Shown one piece after another: positions 43,333 through 53,415 of a stretch of 64,000 nucleotides of DNA (position 1 is the stretch's first letter; the number at the start of each line of letters is the position of its first letter). A program made the position numbers and the translations under genes. The notes below the pieces were generated by a model. The model worked only from the letters and a program-made list of their open reading frames with translations, was not told the DNA's origin and ran no database searches. Origin of the DNA: Chryseobacterium sp. RU37D (GTDB lineage: Bacteria > Bacteroidota > Bacteroidia > Flavobacteriales > Weeksellaceae); contig NZ_FTMM01000005.1 in NCBI RefSeq assembly GCF_900156075.1, forward strand, positions 62,001-126,000, written 5' to 3'.

Positions 43333-44301
43333 TTACTTTTCCCAAACCAAAGCACTTGCTCCCAAGATAGCAGCATCGGCTTCGTCCAGTTCACTGAAAA
43401 CCAATTTCACTTTATTTCTGAAAATAGGGAGAAGATTTCTTTCCATATAAAGTTTTGCAGGTTTTAAAATAAAATCTCCCGCTTTAATTACTCCTCCAAA
43501 TAAAAGAATAGCTTCCGGAGAAGAAAACATCACAAAATTTGCCAATGCTTCCCCTAGTTTCTGCCCTGTATACCTGAAGACTTCAATGGCAATAGGATCG
43601 CCTTTTAAGGCGCATTCATGAACCGTTTTAGAATTAATTTCGTCCTCAGGATACTGATTAAGCATGGATTCCGGAAACTCTGCTCTCATTTTCTTTGCCG
43701 TGATGGCAATTCCTGTTGCGGATGCGTAAGCTTCAAGGCTTCCTTCTGAGCCGGTGCTCCAGTGCTTTCTTCCTCCCGGTTTTACGATGGTATGACCCAG
43801 TTCTCCTGCAAAGCCATCATGTCCGTAAATTAATTTACCACCAGCTACGATACCGCTTCCTACACCTGTTCCTAAAGTGATCATGATGAAGTCTTTCATC
43901 CCCCGGGCAGCACCGAAAAGCATTTCCCCAATTGCGGCCGCATTGGCATCGTTGGTTATGGTACAAGGTATATTAAATTTGGCTTCCATCATTTTACCAA
44001 ACTCTATAACTCCTTTCCAAGGCAGGTTAGGAGCCTGTTCTATCGTTCCATTATAATAATTTCCGTTGGGAGCACCTACTCCTATCCCATCAAAGTTTTT
44101 TTCTTTTCCGTGTTTTTCGATTAAAGGCTGAACATTTTCGTATAATGCATTGATAAAATCTTCAACTTTTTTGTAGGCATCTGTGCGAATGCTACCTTTT
44201 TCAAGAACTTCTCCCCGGTGGTTTACAACTCCAAATTTCGTATTCGTTCCGCCTATGTCAATTCCTAGGGCAACGTTTTTTGATAAATCGATTAATGACA
44301 T
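43333..44301 (-). CDS. ROK family sugar kinase (glucokinase-like), zinc cysteines missing
   Basis: The 322-residue protein has the ATP motif ALGIDIGGTNTKFGVVNHRG (11-30), GVGAPNGNYYNG, TNDANAAAIGEMLFGAARG (catalytic Asp) and the phosphate-2 TLGTGVGSGIVAGGKLIYG. At the ROK signature, where a C-x-C-G-x-x-G-C-x-E zinc site is usual, the sequence is GGRKHWSTGSEGSLEAYAS: the zinc cysteines are absent, while GELGH and the Glu are kept. A glucokinase-like role is likely. It is monocistronic with its own terminator. Confidence 0.88.
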   Translation of the reverse strand: MSLIDLSKNVALGIDIGGTNTKFGVVNHRGEVLEKGSIRTDAYKKVEDFINALYENVQPLIEKHGKEKNFDGIGVGAPNGNYYNGTIEQAPNLPWKGVIEFGKMMEAKFNIPCTITNDANAAAIGEMLFGAARGMKDFIMITLGTGVGSGIVAGGKLIYGHDGFAGELGHTIVKPGGRKHWSTGSEGSLEAYASATGIAITAKKMRAEFPESMLNQYPEDEINSKTVHECALKGDPIAIEVFRYTGQKLGEALANFVMFSSPEAILLFGGVIKAGDFILKPAKLYMERNLLPIFRNKVKLVFSELDEADAAILGASALVWEK

Positions 44302-44387
44302 TTCTATTCTAAAATTCTAAAAGGATAAAATTATAAAAAAGATTGTATTAATGGATTATTAACTAGATAATTATTGAAATTTTTTTT

Positions 44388-45596
44388 TCAGGCTGCCTTT
44401 ATGGTTTTCTTTTTTCTTTTTCCCCACCAGATCATAAAACCTGTCACGGGTAAAGAGGCACATATGAGACTTACGATAAAGGCGATGATCTTTGTAGGAA
44501 GTCCTAAAATAGACCCGACATGGATGTCAAAGTTGGCTCCGACAGTTTTTTCGCCAAAATTTTTATCTTTCATGTCGTGAGTATGTAGCAGCTCCCCGGA
44601 ATTTTCATCAAAAATAAGGCTGCTGCTTTTGTGATAAGAATATGATAAATGCTTCACATAAACTTCAAAATTCGAATGTTTATGATCGTCAATATGTTTG
44701 TGGCCAAGATCGATCGAAAAACCGTAAGAACTCAGATATTTTGCTTTTACGGTATTGCTGATTTTGTCTAAAGTTCCTTCTGTTCTCAATTCAATTGGAG
44801 CTTTAGTTTTGATATCTGAAAAATCGGGATATGTGGTTTTTCCTCCCGAAAAGATAAAATAAAAAGTGGCCTGAACGGCAAAAAAGGCATAAAAAAGGCC
44901 TGTTAATGAAAATATTAAAGCAAAAATAGAAGCATAAAATCCTAAGATATTATGAAGATCATAATTTTTTCTTTTCCAGCTTTTTACATTTTTCCATTTG
45001 AAAGAAAAGCGCTGTTTTCTGGCTGCTTTGTTTTTTGGCCACCAGAGGATAATCCCGGAAATCAACATGATGACAAATATAATCACTGGAATCCCGACAA
45101 GATAGGTTCCCCATTCCTGTTTGAGAAGATAGCTCCAATGGATCATTTTTACAATCTGAAAGAAGCTGTTTTTTTCGTCGTATGTTCTTAGAACCTTTCC
45201 GTTGTATGGGTTCACATAAGCAACTTTGTAGATTGGAAATTCGTCAAAATAATTCCACCCTTTTGGGTCATGTTCGTACCAATAAAAAAGATAAGACATC
45301 TTTTTATCGATCGGAATACTCACCCAATGAACAGGGTATTTTTCTTTCACCTGTTCCACTACAGCTTTCTCCAAAGTACGGATTGGAAGCACCTGTTTGT
45401 GACCTATATTTTGCTCGTTATGAAAAATAACATCTTTTCTGGTAACATTTTCAATTTCATCCTTGAAAACATATAAAGCTCCTGTAATAGATATAATGAA
45501 GATTAAAAATCCGATGCTCAAACCGAACCACAAATGCAGTTTTCCGATCCATTTTTTTAATGTGCTTGGTTTTTTCTTGTGATGTTTTTTCTTCAT
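44388..45596 (-). CDS. PepSY-associated membrane protein (PiuB-like)
   Basis: The 402-residue protein has four membrane helices: about 22-45, the LVGIPVIIFVIMLISGIILWW region, YASIFALIFSLTGLFYAFFAV, and IIAFIVSLICASLPVTGFMIWWG near the C-terminus. PepSY-type soluble segments lie between them, with conserved MIHWSYLL and NFDIHVGSILGLPTK. Such proteins accompany ferric-siderophore receptors and are thought to reduce ferric-siderophore in the inner membrane. A Fur-like 19-mer lies 39-57 nt upstream. Remnants of a similar gene lie further upstream at 46189-46326. Confidence 0.9.
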   Translation of the reverse strand: MKKKHHKKKPSTLKKWIGKLHLWFGLSIGFLIFIISITGALYVFKDEIENVTRKDVIFHNEQNIGHKQVLPIRTLEKAVVEQVKEKYPVHWVSIPIDKKMSYLFYWYEHDPKGWNYFDEFPIYKVAYVNPYNGKVLRTYDEKNSFFQIVKMIHWSYLLKQEWGTYLVGIPVIIFVIMLISGIILWWPKNKAARKQRFSFKWKNVKSWKRKNYDLHNILGFYASIFALIFSLTGLFYAFFAVQATFYFIFSGGKTTYPDFSDIKTKAPIELRTEGTLDKISNTVKAKYLSSYGFSIDLGHKHIDDHKHSNFEVYVKHLSYSYHKSSSLIFDENSGELLHTHDMKDKNFGEKTVGANFDIHVGSILGLPTKIIAFIVSLICASLPVTGFMIWWGKRKKKTIKAA

Positions 45597-45613
45597 ATTT
45601 TCTTTAAGTTCGG

Positions 45614-45653
45614 TAAAGATAAGGTTTAATTATTATTTAGAATATTTATAAAT
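45614..45653 (-). promoter_or_regulatory. PepSY gene promoter with Fur-like element
   Basis: ATTTAGAATATTTATAAAT (45635-45653) is an imperfect palindrome matching the elements at feo (5351-5369) and the siderophore receptor (48617-48635). A -7-like TATCTTTA lies at 45614-45621 on the minus strand, so the element would cover the -33 region. Confidence 0.5.
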
Positions 45654-45776
45654 TGCACTGATTTATACTGTTTAAATTTTTTTTAATCGCAAGGCTAGAC
45701 GAAGTTTTTTTTAATGTTTGCGGTTGATTTTTAAGATAGACAAAGGGATTTCACTTAATTTCGAAATACAAATTGT

Positions 45777-46105
45777 TTGTCTTGCTCAAGCGCATAAAGC
45801 ATATCCAAACCGACAGATAACTTCTGAGTAGGTCTTACCTGAAGCTAAGGCAAAATTTTCTACGCAGAAATTCTGCTGTTGTTTCGGAGATGTAATTCCT
45901 TTCATCAGGCTGTAGCTTCCCCGAAATTGATTCATCTTGTCGGATTGAAGTATAGGAGTCTTTCAAAACCATGCAATTTCCGGGGCTCTCTGGACTTTGA
46001 ATGAAAGGGACTCCTAATTTTGATGTACTTATATAAGACGTTACTTCATAATTGATCCATTTTGCAATCTGTCCCGTTGCTCCCAATTCATAATTGTTAA
46101 CTATG
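45777..46105 (-). pseudogene. remnant of an outer-membrane (TonB-dependent-type) receptor
   Basis: Minus-strand translation gives barrel-like pieces in shifting frames: NYELGATGQIAKWINYEVTS (46101 downwards), then in another frame FRGSYSLMKGITSPKQQQNF, then in a third LQVRPTQKLSVGLDML followed by YALEQDKQFVFRN and a stop. The pattern NYELG-x-x-G is typical of TonB-dependent receptor barrels. One open frame (45835-46086) survives by chance. The position between a receptor and a PepSY gene fits a decayed iron-uptake gene. I could not assign the exact receptor type. Confidence 0.45.
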
Positions 46106-46188
46106 ATCGGTTTTATTCAAGGTTAGTGATAGTATCAGAAGTAGAGGTTCTTGTTTTATTTTTCCCCCTAGCTATGTTAAAAATCTCG

Positions 46189-46326
46189 TTATGTATTATG
46201 ATGTGCAAAGAATAAAAATGAATTTTTCAACCAACCCGAAATAAGTCCTATGTGAATGTCATAATTGGGATTGGCATATTTTTCTGTGTTGTTAAATTCC
46301 TGATGAGGTTTGATAATAGTTTTCCT
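46189..46326 (-). pseudogene. remnant of a second PepSY membrane protein gene
   Basis: The frame reads RKTIIKPHQEFNNTEKYANP, NYDIHIGLISGWLKNSFLFF, then AHHNT and a stop. NYDIHIGLISGWL corresponds to the conserved NFDIHVGSILGLP of the intact PepSY gene at 44388-45596. Only this C-terminal stretch remains, without start or final helix. Confidence 0.55.
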
Positions 46327-46403
46327 AAATATTTATAAAAAACAACTTGATTTCTAATTTTTTGCAAATGAAGGTTTTTTTATGATGCATCTATTTCAGA
46401 GTA

Positions 46404-46435
46404 AAAAGCTAGCCGGGAAAAATTAGCTTTTATTT
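46404..46435 (-). terminator. terminator after the siderophore receptor
   Basis: The stem AAAAGCTA/TAGCTTTT (46404-46411 and 46424-46431) with a T-rich flank on each strand lies 11 nt after the receptor stop. Confidence 0.65.
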
Positions 46436-46441
46436 ATTTTA

Positions 46442-48589
46442 TTAAAATTTATATACGATTGTTCCTAAGAAGTTGGCTAGTTTTTGTGGATTCGCTGTAG
46501 AATATCCTGTCCAATAATGTTCATTGGTGAAGTTATCCACTTTAATCCCGATTCTGAATTTCTTTGCATCGTAAAACGCATAGGCATTTAAAACAAAATA
46601 TTTTGGTAAAATAAAATCTCCGGTTACATTATTATCACTTGCATAATTGCCTCCAAATCCGAATCCAAGACCTTTTATTTTTCCGTCAACAAATTGATAT
46701 GCCAAGTTGAAATTCGCATTCCAATAAGAACCTGCGGTTGTTGGTCTTGTTTTAGTAGTTTCATCTACAGTATCATTATAAGCCAAACCTCCGACTAAAG
46801 AGAATCCTTTTACAAGATATGCATTTACTTCCAACTCGAAACCTTTGCTCAGTGTAGAAGCTGCCTGTTTCTGAACTGAAACAAAGCCTGGGGCATATTC
46901 TCCGGTATAAAGCAATTGGTTTTTCACTTTAATATTGTAGTAAGAAACCGTTGCATTGAATCTGTTGTTAAATAAACTTGTTTTAAAACCTCCTTCAAAC
47001 TGATTTCCTCTTTCAGGGTCTGATAAAGTGGTCGTTCCCGCTGTGTCAGAAGTATAATATCCGTTTGATTTAAATGAATTTTGATAATTTCCGAAAACTG
47101 AGAATTTATCTTTTACGATTTCATAAACAATACCTGCTTTTGGAGAGAATGCAGATTGGTTATAGGCTTTCTCTGCATTTGTCCCGTTCATTCCACCCAA
47201 ATAATCGTTGTTTTCATAACGAAGTCCTGCCATAATATGCAAATTGGCAATCGGAGTAAATAAGTTGGAAATATATCCTGAATAGGTATTCAGGTCGCTC
47301 AAATAATCGTAGGTTGAAAATTTATTTGTGTCAGCATAAAGCGCAGTCAAAGCAGCAGCATTCATTCCGGAATAATCTGCGCCTGAAGCTGACACAGTAT
47401 CAAAATTAGAATTTAAATACTTATAACGTAATCTTTCCGTTGTTCTCATGTAATCAAAACCAACAACTGTTCTGTTTTTCATTCCGTTTGAAAAATCATA
47501 ATTGAAGTTGAAGTTTTGTTGAATTTGGAACCAAGATTTTTTACTGTCATTTGTAGACTGATCTGCTCTTGCAACCAAATATTGTCCTCCTGTGTAAGCA
47601 ATCGAAAAATACGGATTGTAACCGTCTGAATAAGAATCAGAATTATTGATGTAAGTATTTGAAGTAATGTTATTATTGATTTTCCACTTCACATTTCCGA
47701 AAACATTAGAATTTCTTGCAGTCATGTACAAATCATTTCCGGTATAAGATTCTTTATAATTCAAGCCTGCCGCTTTTTCCAAATCTTTCATATTATCAAT
47801 TCCGTTCAATGCTTTCGGAGAAAGATAAAAGAAGTATGGGTTTGCCGTTACTCTATTGTCGAACAATTCATAATCTACATTCAACTGAACTTTGTCGGAA
47901 ACATTCCAAGTCAAACTCGGTGCAAATGTGGTGTATTGATTTTTCGCGTCAGTTTTTGTGAAGTTTCCTTCATTTGTATATGCCGTATTTACACGGAAAA
48001 GTAAGTCTTTTGTAATCGGAGCATTCACATCCGCCGTTGCTCTGTACGTATTATAACTTCCTGCAGAAGCCGAAACAGCACCAAAGAAATTTTGCTGAGG
48101 TTTTTTAGTCACTCTGTTGATAAGACCACCATAAGAAGCTACGTTGCTTCCGTAAAGTGTGCCGACAGGACCTTTCAAGAATTCCAATGTTTCCACGTTG
48201 ATTGCATCAATGGTAGAAGTAACGGGAGCCACTACACCATTTCTCGTAGATGCCTGAGAAGGGAAACCTCTTAAAACAAAGAACGAACCACCATCTCCGG
48301 CTCTTCCTGTGGGGTTCCACATTTTCTGTAAACCGGTTACGTTTCTGTAAGCATCATCTACAGTGAAAATATTTTCATTTTCCAAAATCCCTTTATCGAT
48401 AGAAGAATACACTTGAGGATTTTCGATGAATTTCACCGGCATTTTGTTGGAAGATTCTGTATCAAGTTTTTTCACCATTCTATTGATGATCACTTCTTCT
48501 ATATTTTTAGAATTAACAGTATCCTTTTTTTCCTGGGCAAAACTTAGCATAGAACCCAACAAAGAGGCACAGATCAGTACATTTTTCAT
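46442..48589 (-). CDS. TonB-dependent siderophore receptor
   Basis: The 715-residue protein starts at ATG 48589 (MKNVLICASLLGSMLSFAQ, signal peptide); a TTG three codons earlier is a weaker alternative. The plug domain shows VDDAYRNVTGLQ, FFVLRGFPSQASTRNGV and VETLEFLKGPVGTLYGSNVASYGGLINRVTKKP. A 22-strand barrel follows, ending LANFLGTIVYKF with the terminal Phe. It imports ferric-siderophore across the outer membrane with TonB energy. There is no carboxypeptidase-regulatory domain at the N-terminus. A Fur-like element overlies the promoter, and PepSY-type genes lie downstream. Confidence 0.93.
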   Translation of the reverse strand: MKNVLICASLLGSMLSFAQEKKDTVNSKNIEEVIINRMVKKLDTESSNKMPVKFIENPQVYSSIDKGILENENIFTVDDAYRNVTGLQKMWNPTGRAGDGGSFFVLRGFPSQASTRNGVVAPVTSTIDAINVETLEFLKGPVGTLYGSNVASYGGLINRVTKKPQQNFFGAVSASAGSYNTYRATADVNAPITKDLLFRVNTAYTNEGNFTKTDAKNQYTTFAPSLTWNVSDKVQLNVDYELFDNRVTANPYFFYLSPKALNGIDNMKDLEKAAGLNYKESYTGNDLYMTARNSNVFGNVKWKINNNITSNTYINNSDSYSDGYNPYFSIAYTGGQYLVARADQSTNDSKKSWFQIQQNFNFNYDFSNGMKNRTVVGFDYMRTTERLRYKYLNSNFDTVSASGADYSGMNAAALTALYADTNKFSTYDYLSDLNTYSGYISNLFTPIANLHIMAGLRYENNDYLGGMNGTNAEKAYNQSAFSPKAGIVYEIVKDKFSVFGNYQNSFKSNGYYTSDTAGTTTLSDPERGNQFEGGFKTSLFNNRFNATVSYYNIKVKNQLLYTGEYAPGFVSVQKQAASTLSKGFELEVNAYLVKGFSLVGGLAYNDTVDETTKTRPTTAGSYWNANFNLAYQFVDGKIKGLGFGFGGNYASDNNVTGDFILPKYFVLNAYAFYDAKKFRIGIKVDNFTNEHYWTGYSTANPQKLANFLGTIVYKF

Positions 48590-48606
48590 GAAAGTCAAAT
48601 TTTCTG

Positions 48607-48635
48607 CAAATATATTGTTTTTAATTATTCTAAAT
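48607..48635 (-). promoter_or_regulatory. siderophore receptor promoter with Fur-like half-palindrome
   Basis: The minus-strand TATATTTG (48614 to 48607) is preceded at 48635-48617 by ATTTAGAATAATTAAAAAC, whose first half equals the Fur-like motif at the PepSY gene. The second half is degenerate. Confidence 0.5.
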
Positions 48636-48683
48636 TAAAAAACAGATTGATATTTATCATATAATTGTTATACAATAAATAAT

Positions 48684-48720
48684 AAAACCCACAACAATAC
48701 AGGTTGTTGCGGGTTTTATA
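48684..48720. terminator. terminator downstream of secA
   Basis: AAAACCC-A-CAACAA pairs with TTGTTG-C-GGGTTTT (one mismatch). It is 21 nt past the secA stop and separates secA from the receptor gene. Confidence 0.8.
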
Positions 48721-48740
48721 TTATGAATTAATTATTTTTT

Positions 48741-51700
48741 TTATGCGGGAATTTCTCCTTTGTACAAGAATGAAATAATTTCTTTATTTAATTTATCTAT
48801 CATTTCACTGAATAAGTGGAAAGATTCCTGTTTATAAATTATCAATGGATCTTTCTGCTCATAAACAGCTCCCTGAGAAGATCTTCTTAAGTCATCCATT
48901 TCACGAAGGTGAAGTTTCCAGTTTTCGTCGATGATTGATAAAGTGATATTCTTTTCAAAATCATTAACTAAACTTTCGCACTGCGTATCATAAGCTTCTT
49001 TAAGATCTGCAACGATTGTCATTGTTTTGTGACCATCCGTGAAAGGAACCTGAATCATTTTGAACATCGAACCTTGATTTTGATATACATTCTCAATAAT
49101 CGGGAATGATTTATCTTTCAATAACTTCAACTTCATATTGTAATCATCCTGAGCTGCTTTGAATAAAATATTCGTCAAATCCTGAATATTTTTATTTTTG
49201 AAATCGTTCTCAGAAACAGGAGATTCCATTGTGAAGGTTTTGATGATCTCGTATTCGAAATCTTTATAATTTCCTGTAGCTTTTCCTTTCGCAGAAATAG
49301 AATTGGCAACATCGAAAATCATGTTCGTAATGTCATATTTCAGGTGATCTCCAAACAACGCATTCTTTCTTCTCTTGTAGATCACGTCACGCTGCTTGTT
49401 CATCACGTCATCATATTCAAGAAGTCTTTTTCTGATTCCGAAGTTATTTTCTTCTACTTTTTTCTGAGCCCTTTCGATAGACTTGGTAATCATAGAATGC
49501 TGAATAACTTCACCTTCTTTATGACCCATTCTGTCCATCATTTTAGCAATTCTTTCAGAACCGAAAAGACGCATTAGGTTATCTTCCAAGGATACATAGA
49601 ATTGAGAACTTCCCGGATCTCCCTGACGTCCCGCTCTACCTCTCAGCTGTCTGTCAACACGTCTTGAATCGTGTCTTTCTGTTCCGATAATTGCTAAACC
49701 TCCAGCTTCTTTTACTTCTTTAGAAAGCTTGATATCTGTACCACGGCCTGCCATGTTTGTTGCAATAGTTACAACTCCTGGTTGACCTGCTCCTGCAACG
49801 ATTTCTGCTTCTTTTTTGTGAAGCTTAGCATTAAGTACCTGGTGAGGAATTTTTCTTAATTGTAGAGCTTTTGATAATAATTGAGAAATTTCAACTGAAG
49901 TTGTACCAACAAGAACCGGTCTTCCCGCTGATGTTAATTTTTCAACTTCTTCAATTACAGCGTTATATTTTTCTCTATTAGTTTTATAAACTAAATCTTG
50001 TCTGTCATGTCTTAAAATCGGACGATTAGTAGGGATTACCACAACATCCAATTTGTAGATTTCCCAGAGCTCACCCGCTTCTGTTTCAGCTGTACCTGTC
50101 ATCCCCGCAAGTTTGTTGTACATACGGAAATAATTCTGAAGCGTAATGGTTGCAAAAGTTTGGGTTGCAGCTTCTATTTTTACGTTTTCTTTCGCTTCAA
50201 TCGCTTGGTGAAGACCATCTGAATAACGTCTTCCTTCCATGATACGGCCGGTCTGCTCATCAACGATTTTTACTTCACCATCAATTACTACATATTCATC
50301 ATCTTTTTCGAATAATGTGTATGCTTTAAGTAATTGGCTCATGGTGTGGACTCTTTCGGACTTTTCAGCGAAATCTGAGAAAAGTCTTTCTTTAGCTTCA
50401 AATTCTTCTTCTTTAGATAAATTTTTAGCTTCCAGTTCAGCGATTTCAGTTCCGATGTCTGGGAGAACGAAGAAATTAGGGTCAGAGTTTCCTTGAGACA
50501 TGTATTCAACACCTTTGTCTGTAAGATCCACCTGATTGTTCTTTTCTTCGATTACAAAATAAAGATCTTTATCTACGATTGGCATATCACGGTTGTTGTC
50601 CTGCATGTATTGAGCTTCCACTTTCTGAAGCAATGCACGGTTTCCGCTTTCCGATAAAAATTTAATTAATTGTCTGTTCTTAGGAAGACCTCTGTATGCC
50701 TGAAGCAATTTGAATCCTCCTTCTTTTGTGTTTCCTGCTGCGATTAATTTTTTCGATTCATTAAAAATAGCTGAAACGGTTTTTTTCTGAACTTCAACGA
50801 TTCTGTCGATAGAAGGTTTTAGAACATCAAATTCCTGTCTGTCTCCTTGTGGAACAGGTCCCGAAATAATTAATGGTGTTCTTGCATCATCTACCAAAAC
50901 AGAGTCAACCTCATCCACGATAGCAAAGTTTAGTTCTCTTTGTACCAGTTCTGAAGGTGAAGTTACCATGTTATCTCTCAAATAATCGAAACCGAATTCG
51001 TTATTTGTACCGTAAGTGATATCTGAATTGTATGCTTTTCTTCTTCCGTCTGAGTTTGGCTGGTGATTATCAATACAATCGATGCTCATTCCGTGGAACT
51101 GATACAATGGACCCATCCACGCCGAGTCTCTTTTCGCAAGGTAGTCATTCACTGTTACAACGTGAACTCCTCTTCCCGGAAGCGCATTTAAGAATATCGG
51201 AAGCGTACCCACCAAAGTTTTACCTTCACCGGTAGCCATCTCGGCAATCTTACCGCTGTGAAGTATTACCCCTCCGATAAACTGTACATCATAATGTACC
51301 ATGTCCCAGTTTACGGGTGTTCCGGCAGCATCCCATGAGTTTTTCCAAACAGCTTGATCTCCTTGAATTTCTACGAAATCTTTTCCTCCAGCAGCCAATT
51401 GTCTGTCCCAATCGGATGCCTTGATTCTGATTTCTCCATTCTGAGCCCATCTTCTTGCTGTTTCTTTCACCAAAGCAAAAACTTCGGGAAGAATTTGAAG
51501 AAGAACTTTTTCTTCAATTTCGTATGATTCTTTCTTTAGAGTCTCAATCTTTGAAAAAAGAGCTTCTTTTTCATCAACGTTTGTTGAATTCTTTATCTGC
51601 TCTTGGATCTGTTCTATTTGAGCTGTGATTTTGCTGGTTGCAGATTTGATATTTTCTTTAAACTCAGCAGTTTTCTCTCTTAAACCATCGTCAGACAATT

Positions 51701-51815
51701 GCTGAATGCTTGGTTCAACAGCTTTGATTTTTGTTACAACTTTTTTTACTTCTTTTAGGTCCTGCGCTTTTTTGTCTCCCAAAAACCCTTTAAGAACTTT
51801 GTTTAAAAAACTCAT
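48741..51815 (-). CDS. secA: preprotein translocase ATPase SecA
   Basis: The 1024-residue DEAD-type motor has Walker A in [14 protein letters not shown] (about 192-205), DEAD-like [20 protein letters not shown], the preprotein-crosslinking domain, [11 protein letters not shown] and [20 protein letters not shown], and a helical scaffold at the end. It drives protein export through SecYEG. It is longer than E. coli SecA because of N-terminal and internal insertions common in Bacteroidota. It ends [10 protein letters not shown] without the cysteine-rich zinc-binding SEC-C tail. Its upstream spacer has iterated AAGCTT-type sequence. Confidence 0.98.
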   Translation of the reverse strand: MSFLNKVLKGFLGDKKAQDLKEVKKVVTKIKAVEPSIQQLSDDGLREKTAEFKENIKSATSKITAQIEQIQEQIKNSTNVDEKEALFSKIETLKKESYEIEEKVLLQILPEVFALVKETARRWAQNGEIRIKASDWDRQLAAGGKDFVEIQGDQAVWKNSWDAAGTPVNWDMVHYDVQFIGGVILHSGKIAEMATGEGKTLVGTLPIFLNALPGRGVHVVTVNDYLAKRDSAWMGPLYQFHGMSIDCIDNHQPNSDGRRKAYNSDITYGTNNEFGFDYLRDNMVTSPSELVQRELNFAIVDEVDSVLVDDARTPLIISGPVPQGDRQEFDVLKPSIDRIVEVQKKTVSAIFNESKKLIAAGNTKEGGFKLLQAYRGLPKNRQLIKFLSESGNRALLQKVEAQYMQDNNRDMPIVDKDLYFVIEEKNNQVDLTDKGVEYMSQGNSDPNFFVLPDIGTEIAELEAKNLSKEEEFEAKERLFSDFAEKSERVHTMSQLLKAYTLFEKDDEYVVIDGEVKIVDEQTGRIMEGRRYSDGLHQAIEAKENVKIEAATQTFATITLQNYFRMYNKLAGMTGTAETEAGELWEIYKLDVVVIPTNRPILRHDRQDLVYKTNREKYNAVIEEVEKLTSAGRPVLVGTTSVEISQLLSKALQLRKIPHQVLNAKLHKKEAEIVAGAGQPGVVTIATNMAGRGTDIKLSKEVKEAGGLAIIGTERHDSRRVDRQLRGRAGRQGDPGSSQFYVSLEDNLMRLFGSERIAKMMDRMGHKEGEVIQHSMITKSIERAQKKVEENNFGIRKRLLEYDDVMNKQRDVIYKRRKNALFGDHLKYDITNMIFDVANSISAKGKATGNYKDFEYEIIKTFTMESPVSENDFKNKNIQDLTNILFKAAQDDYNMKLKLLKDKSFPIIENVYQNQGSMFKMIQVPFTDGHKTMTIVADLKEAYDTQCESLVNDFEKNITLSIIDENWKLHLREMDDLRRSSQGAVYEQKDPLIIYKQESFHLFSEMIDKLNKEIISFLYKGEIPA

Positions 51816-51829
51816 TTTTTAATTTGCTT

Positions 51830-51935
51830 TATGCCTTAAGCTTTATGCTTTAGGCGTTTTTACTAGCACGTATATCGTGTCAATTAATATTTAAAAAGGG
51901 AAATAAGCTTCAAGCTTACTGCCTAAAGCTTATTA
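51830..51935. repeat. iterated AAGCTT/GCCTTAAGC spacer upstream of secA
   Basis: Repeated and inverted copies of TTTATGCCTTAAGCTTTATG-type sequence at 51830-51855 and CTTCAAGCTTACTGCCTAAA-type sequence at 51908-51927 face each other. Similar AAGC-rich iterations fill the mraY-murD spacer at 33385-33425. Confidence 0.45.
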
Positions 51936-51940
51936 CTTTG

Positions 51941-52162
51941 CTAATATTCATCTTCGTTCCAAAGGAAGTCCTCATCCGTTGGATAATCACTCCAAACCTC
52001 TTCAATAGATTCGTAAATCTCTCCTTCATCCTCGATAGCCTGAAGATTTTCTACTACTTCCATAGGTGCACCAGTTCTGATTGCGTAATCAATAAGCTCT
52101 GCTTTTGTCATTGGCCAAGGTGCGTCACTTAAGTATGAAGCTAATTCTAATGTCCAGTACAT
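51941..52162 (-). CDS. DUF2795 domain protein
   Basis: The 73-residue acidic protein begins MYWTLELASYLSDAPWPMTK and has AELIDYAIRTGAPMEVVENL, LEDEGE-like IEDEGEIYESIEEVW and a terminal DEDFLWNEDEY. The LxDAPWPATKxELIDYA pattern is the DUF2795 family; function unknown. It lies upstream of secA (125-nt spacer) in the same direction, so it could share its transcript. Confidence 0.85.
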   Translation of the reverse strand: MYWTLELASYLSDAPWPMTKAELIDYAIRTGAPMEVVENLQAIEDEGEIYESIEEVWSDYPTDEDFLWNEDEY

Positions 52163-52303
52163 AATTTTCTAATTTTTTGCAAAAGTATAAAAATAGCTTA
52201 TATTATATGCTTTTTTACACCTGATTTTCAATTCTTTTTATTAATTTTTGTTCATTGTATGTTATAGAAAGCTTTAAACTATGCTCTGTAACTTACTTTG
52301 ATG

Positions 52304-53326
52304 TCATTTTCTCAAAAACCATTCCACAAATTTTTTTATGCCATTTTGGAAGTTTGTGTCAGGTTTATAGCCAATTAATGTCTTAGCTTTTGTAATATCT
52401 GCATTGGTTTTCTGGACATCTCCGGGCTGCATTGGCAGATTTTTCCGGATGGCAGATTTTCTCATGGCAGTTTCGATTGTGGAGACCATTTCATTTAAAT
52501 TAATGACCTGACTTTCTCCAAGATTTATGATTTCATAAACATCGGAATTATTTTCTAAATATTGAATGGATTTTGTAATTCCATCAATAATATCATCAAT
52601 ATAAGTATAATCTCTGGCAGTAGTCCCATCGCCATAGAAAGGTATTTCTTTATTTTCGGAAATTAATTTTGCGAATTTATGAATGGCCAGATCAGGTCTT
52701 TGTCTGGGGCCGTAAACCGTAAAAAACCTCAATTGAATCATGTCAATTTTGTATAAATCATGGTAAACATGGCCTAAGATTTCGCCGCATTTTTTGGTTG
52801 CCGCATACGGTGAGATGGGGTTGTCAACATTATCTGTTTCTGCAAAAGGAATTTTTTCATTATTCCCGTAAACGCTTGATGACGAGGCGCAAACGAATTT
52901 TTTAAGATTAAAATCCTTGCACAATTCCCAAAGGTTCATTGTTCCGCGAATATTGACCTCTTCGTATTCCAAAGGTCTTTCGATAGAAGGGCGAACTCCC
53001 GCAAGAGCTGCCAGATGGATAATTAGATCAATTTTATGAGTTTTAAAAATCTCTTCTAGTCCCTTTTTATCTCGGATATCCTGATAATAGAGCGTATATT
53101 TTTTTGATTTAGAAAGCGAAATTAAATTTCGAATATCAGTTTCTTTTTCTGAGAATTCAAAATCCAAATTTTCATCAATCGATTCTAAAGTATTTTTAAT
53201 TTTTATCTGATAATTATAGAAATCATCAAAATTGTCAATGTTTATGACAGAATGTCCTTTTTTTAATAATCGTTCTATCAAATGAGAACCAATAAATCCG
53301 CTGCCTCCTGTTACAAGATAATTCAT
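52304..53326 (-). CDS. NAD-dependent sugar-nucleotide epimerase (UDP-glucuronate 4-epimerase-like)
   Basis: The 340-residue SDR protein has NYLVTGGSGFIGSHLIERLL (TGxxGFIG, 2-21), DIRD, the catalytic Ser/Tyr/Lys in CASSSSVYGNNEKIPF and SPYAATKKCGEI, and RFFTVYGPRQRPDLAIHKF with GDGTTARDYTYIDDI. It most resembles UDP-glucuronic/galacturonic acid 4-epimerases used for surface polysaccharide. It stands alone here, with no glycosyltransferases nearby. Confidence 0.88.
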   Translation of the reverse strand: MNYLVTGGSGFIGSHLIERLLKKGHSVINIDNFDDFYNYQIKIKNTLESIDENLDFEFSEKETDIRNLISLSKSKKYTLYYQDIRDKKGLEEIFKTHKIDLIIHLAALAGVRPSIERPLEYEEVNIRGTMNLWELCKDFNLKKFVCASSSSVYGNNEKIPFAETDNVDNPISPYAATKKCGEILGHVYHDLYKIDMIQLRFFTVYGPRQRPDLAIHKFAKLISENKEIPFYGDGTTARDYTYIDDIIDGITKSIQYLENNSDVYEIINLGESQVINLNEMVSTIETAMRKSAIRKNLPMQPGDVQKTNADITKAKTLIGYKPDTNFQNGIKKFVEWFLRK

Positions 53327-53415
53327 CCGTGCCTTTTTATAAATACAAAAATATAAAATTACTGTTTGAAAAATATAATCGTTAAATTTACTTAAAAAAG
53401 TAATATAAAATTAAT

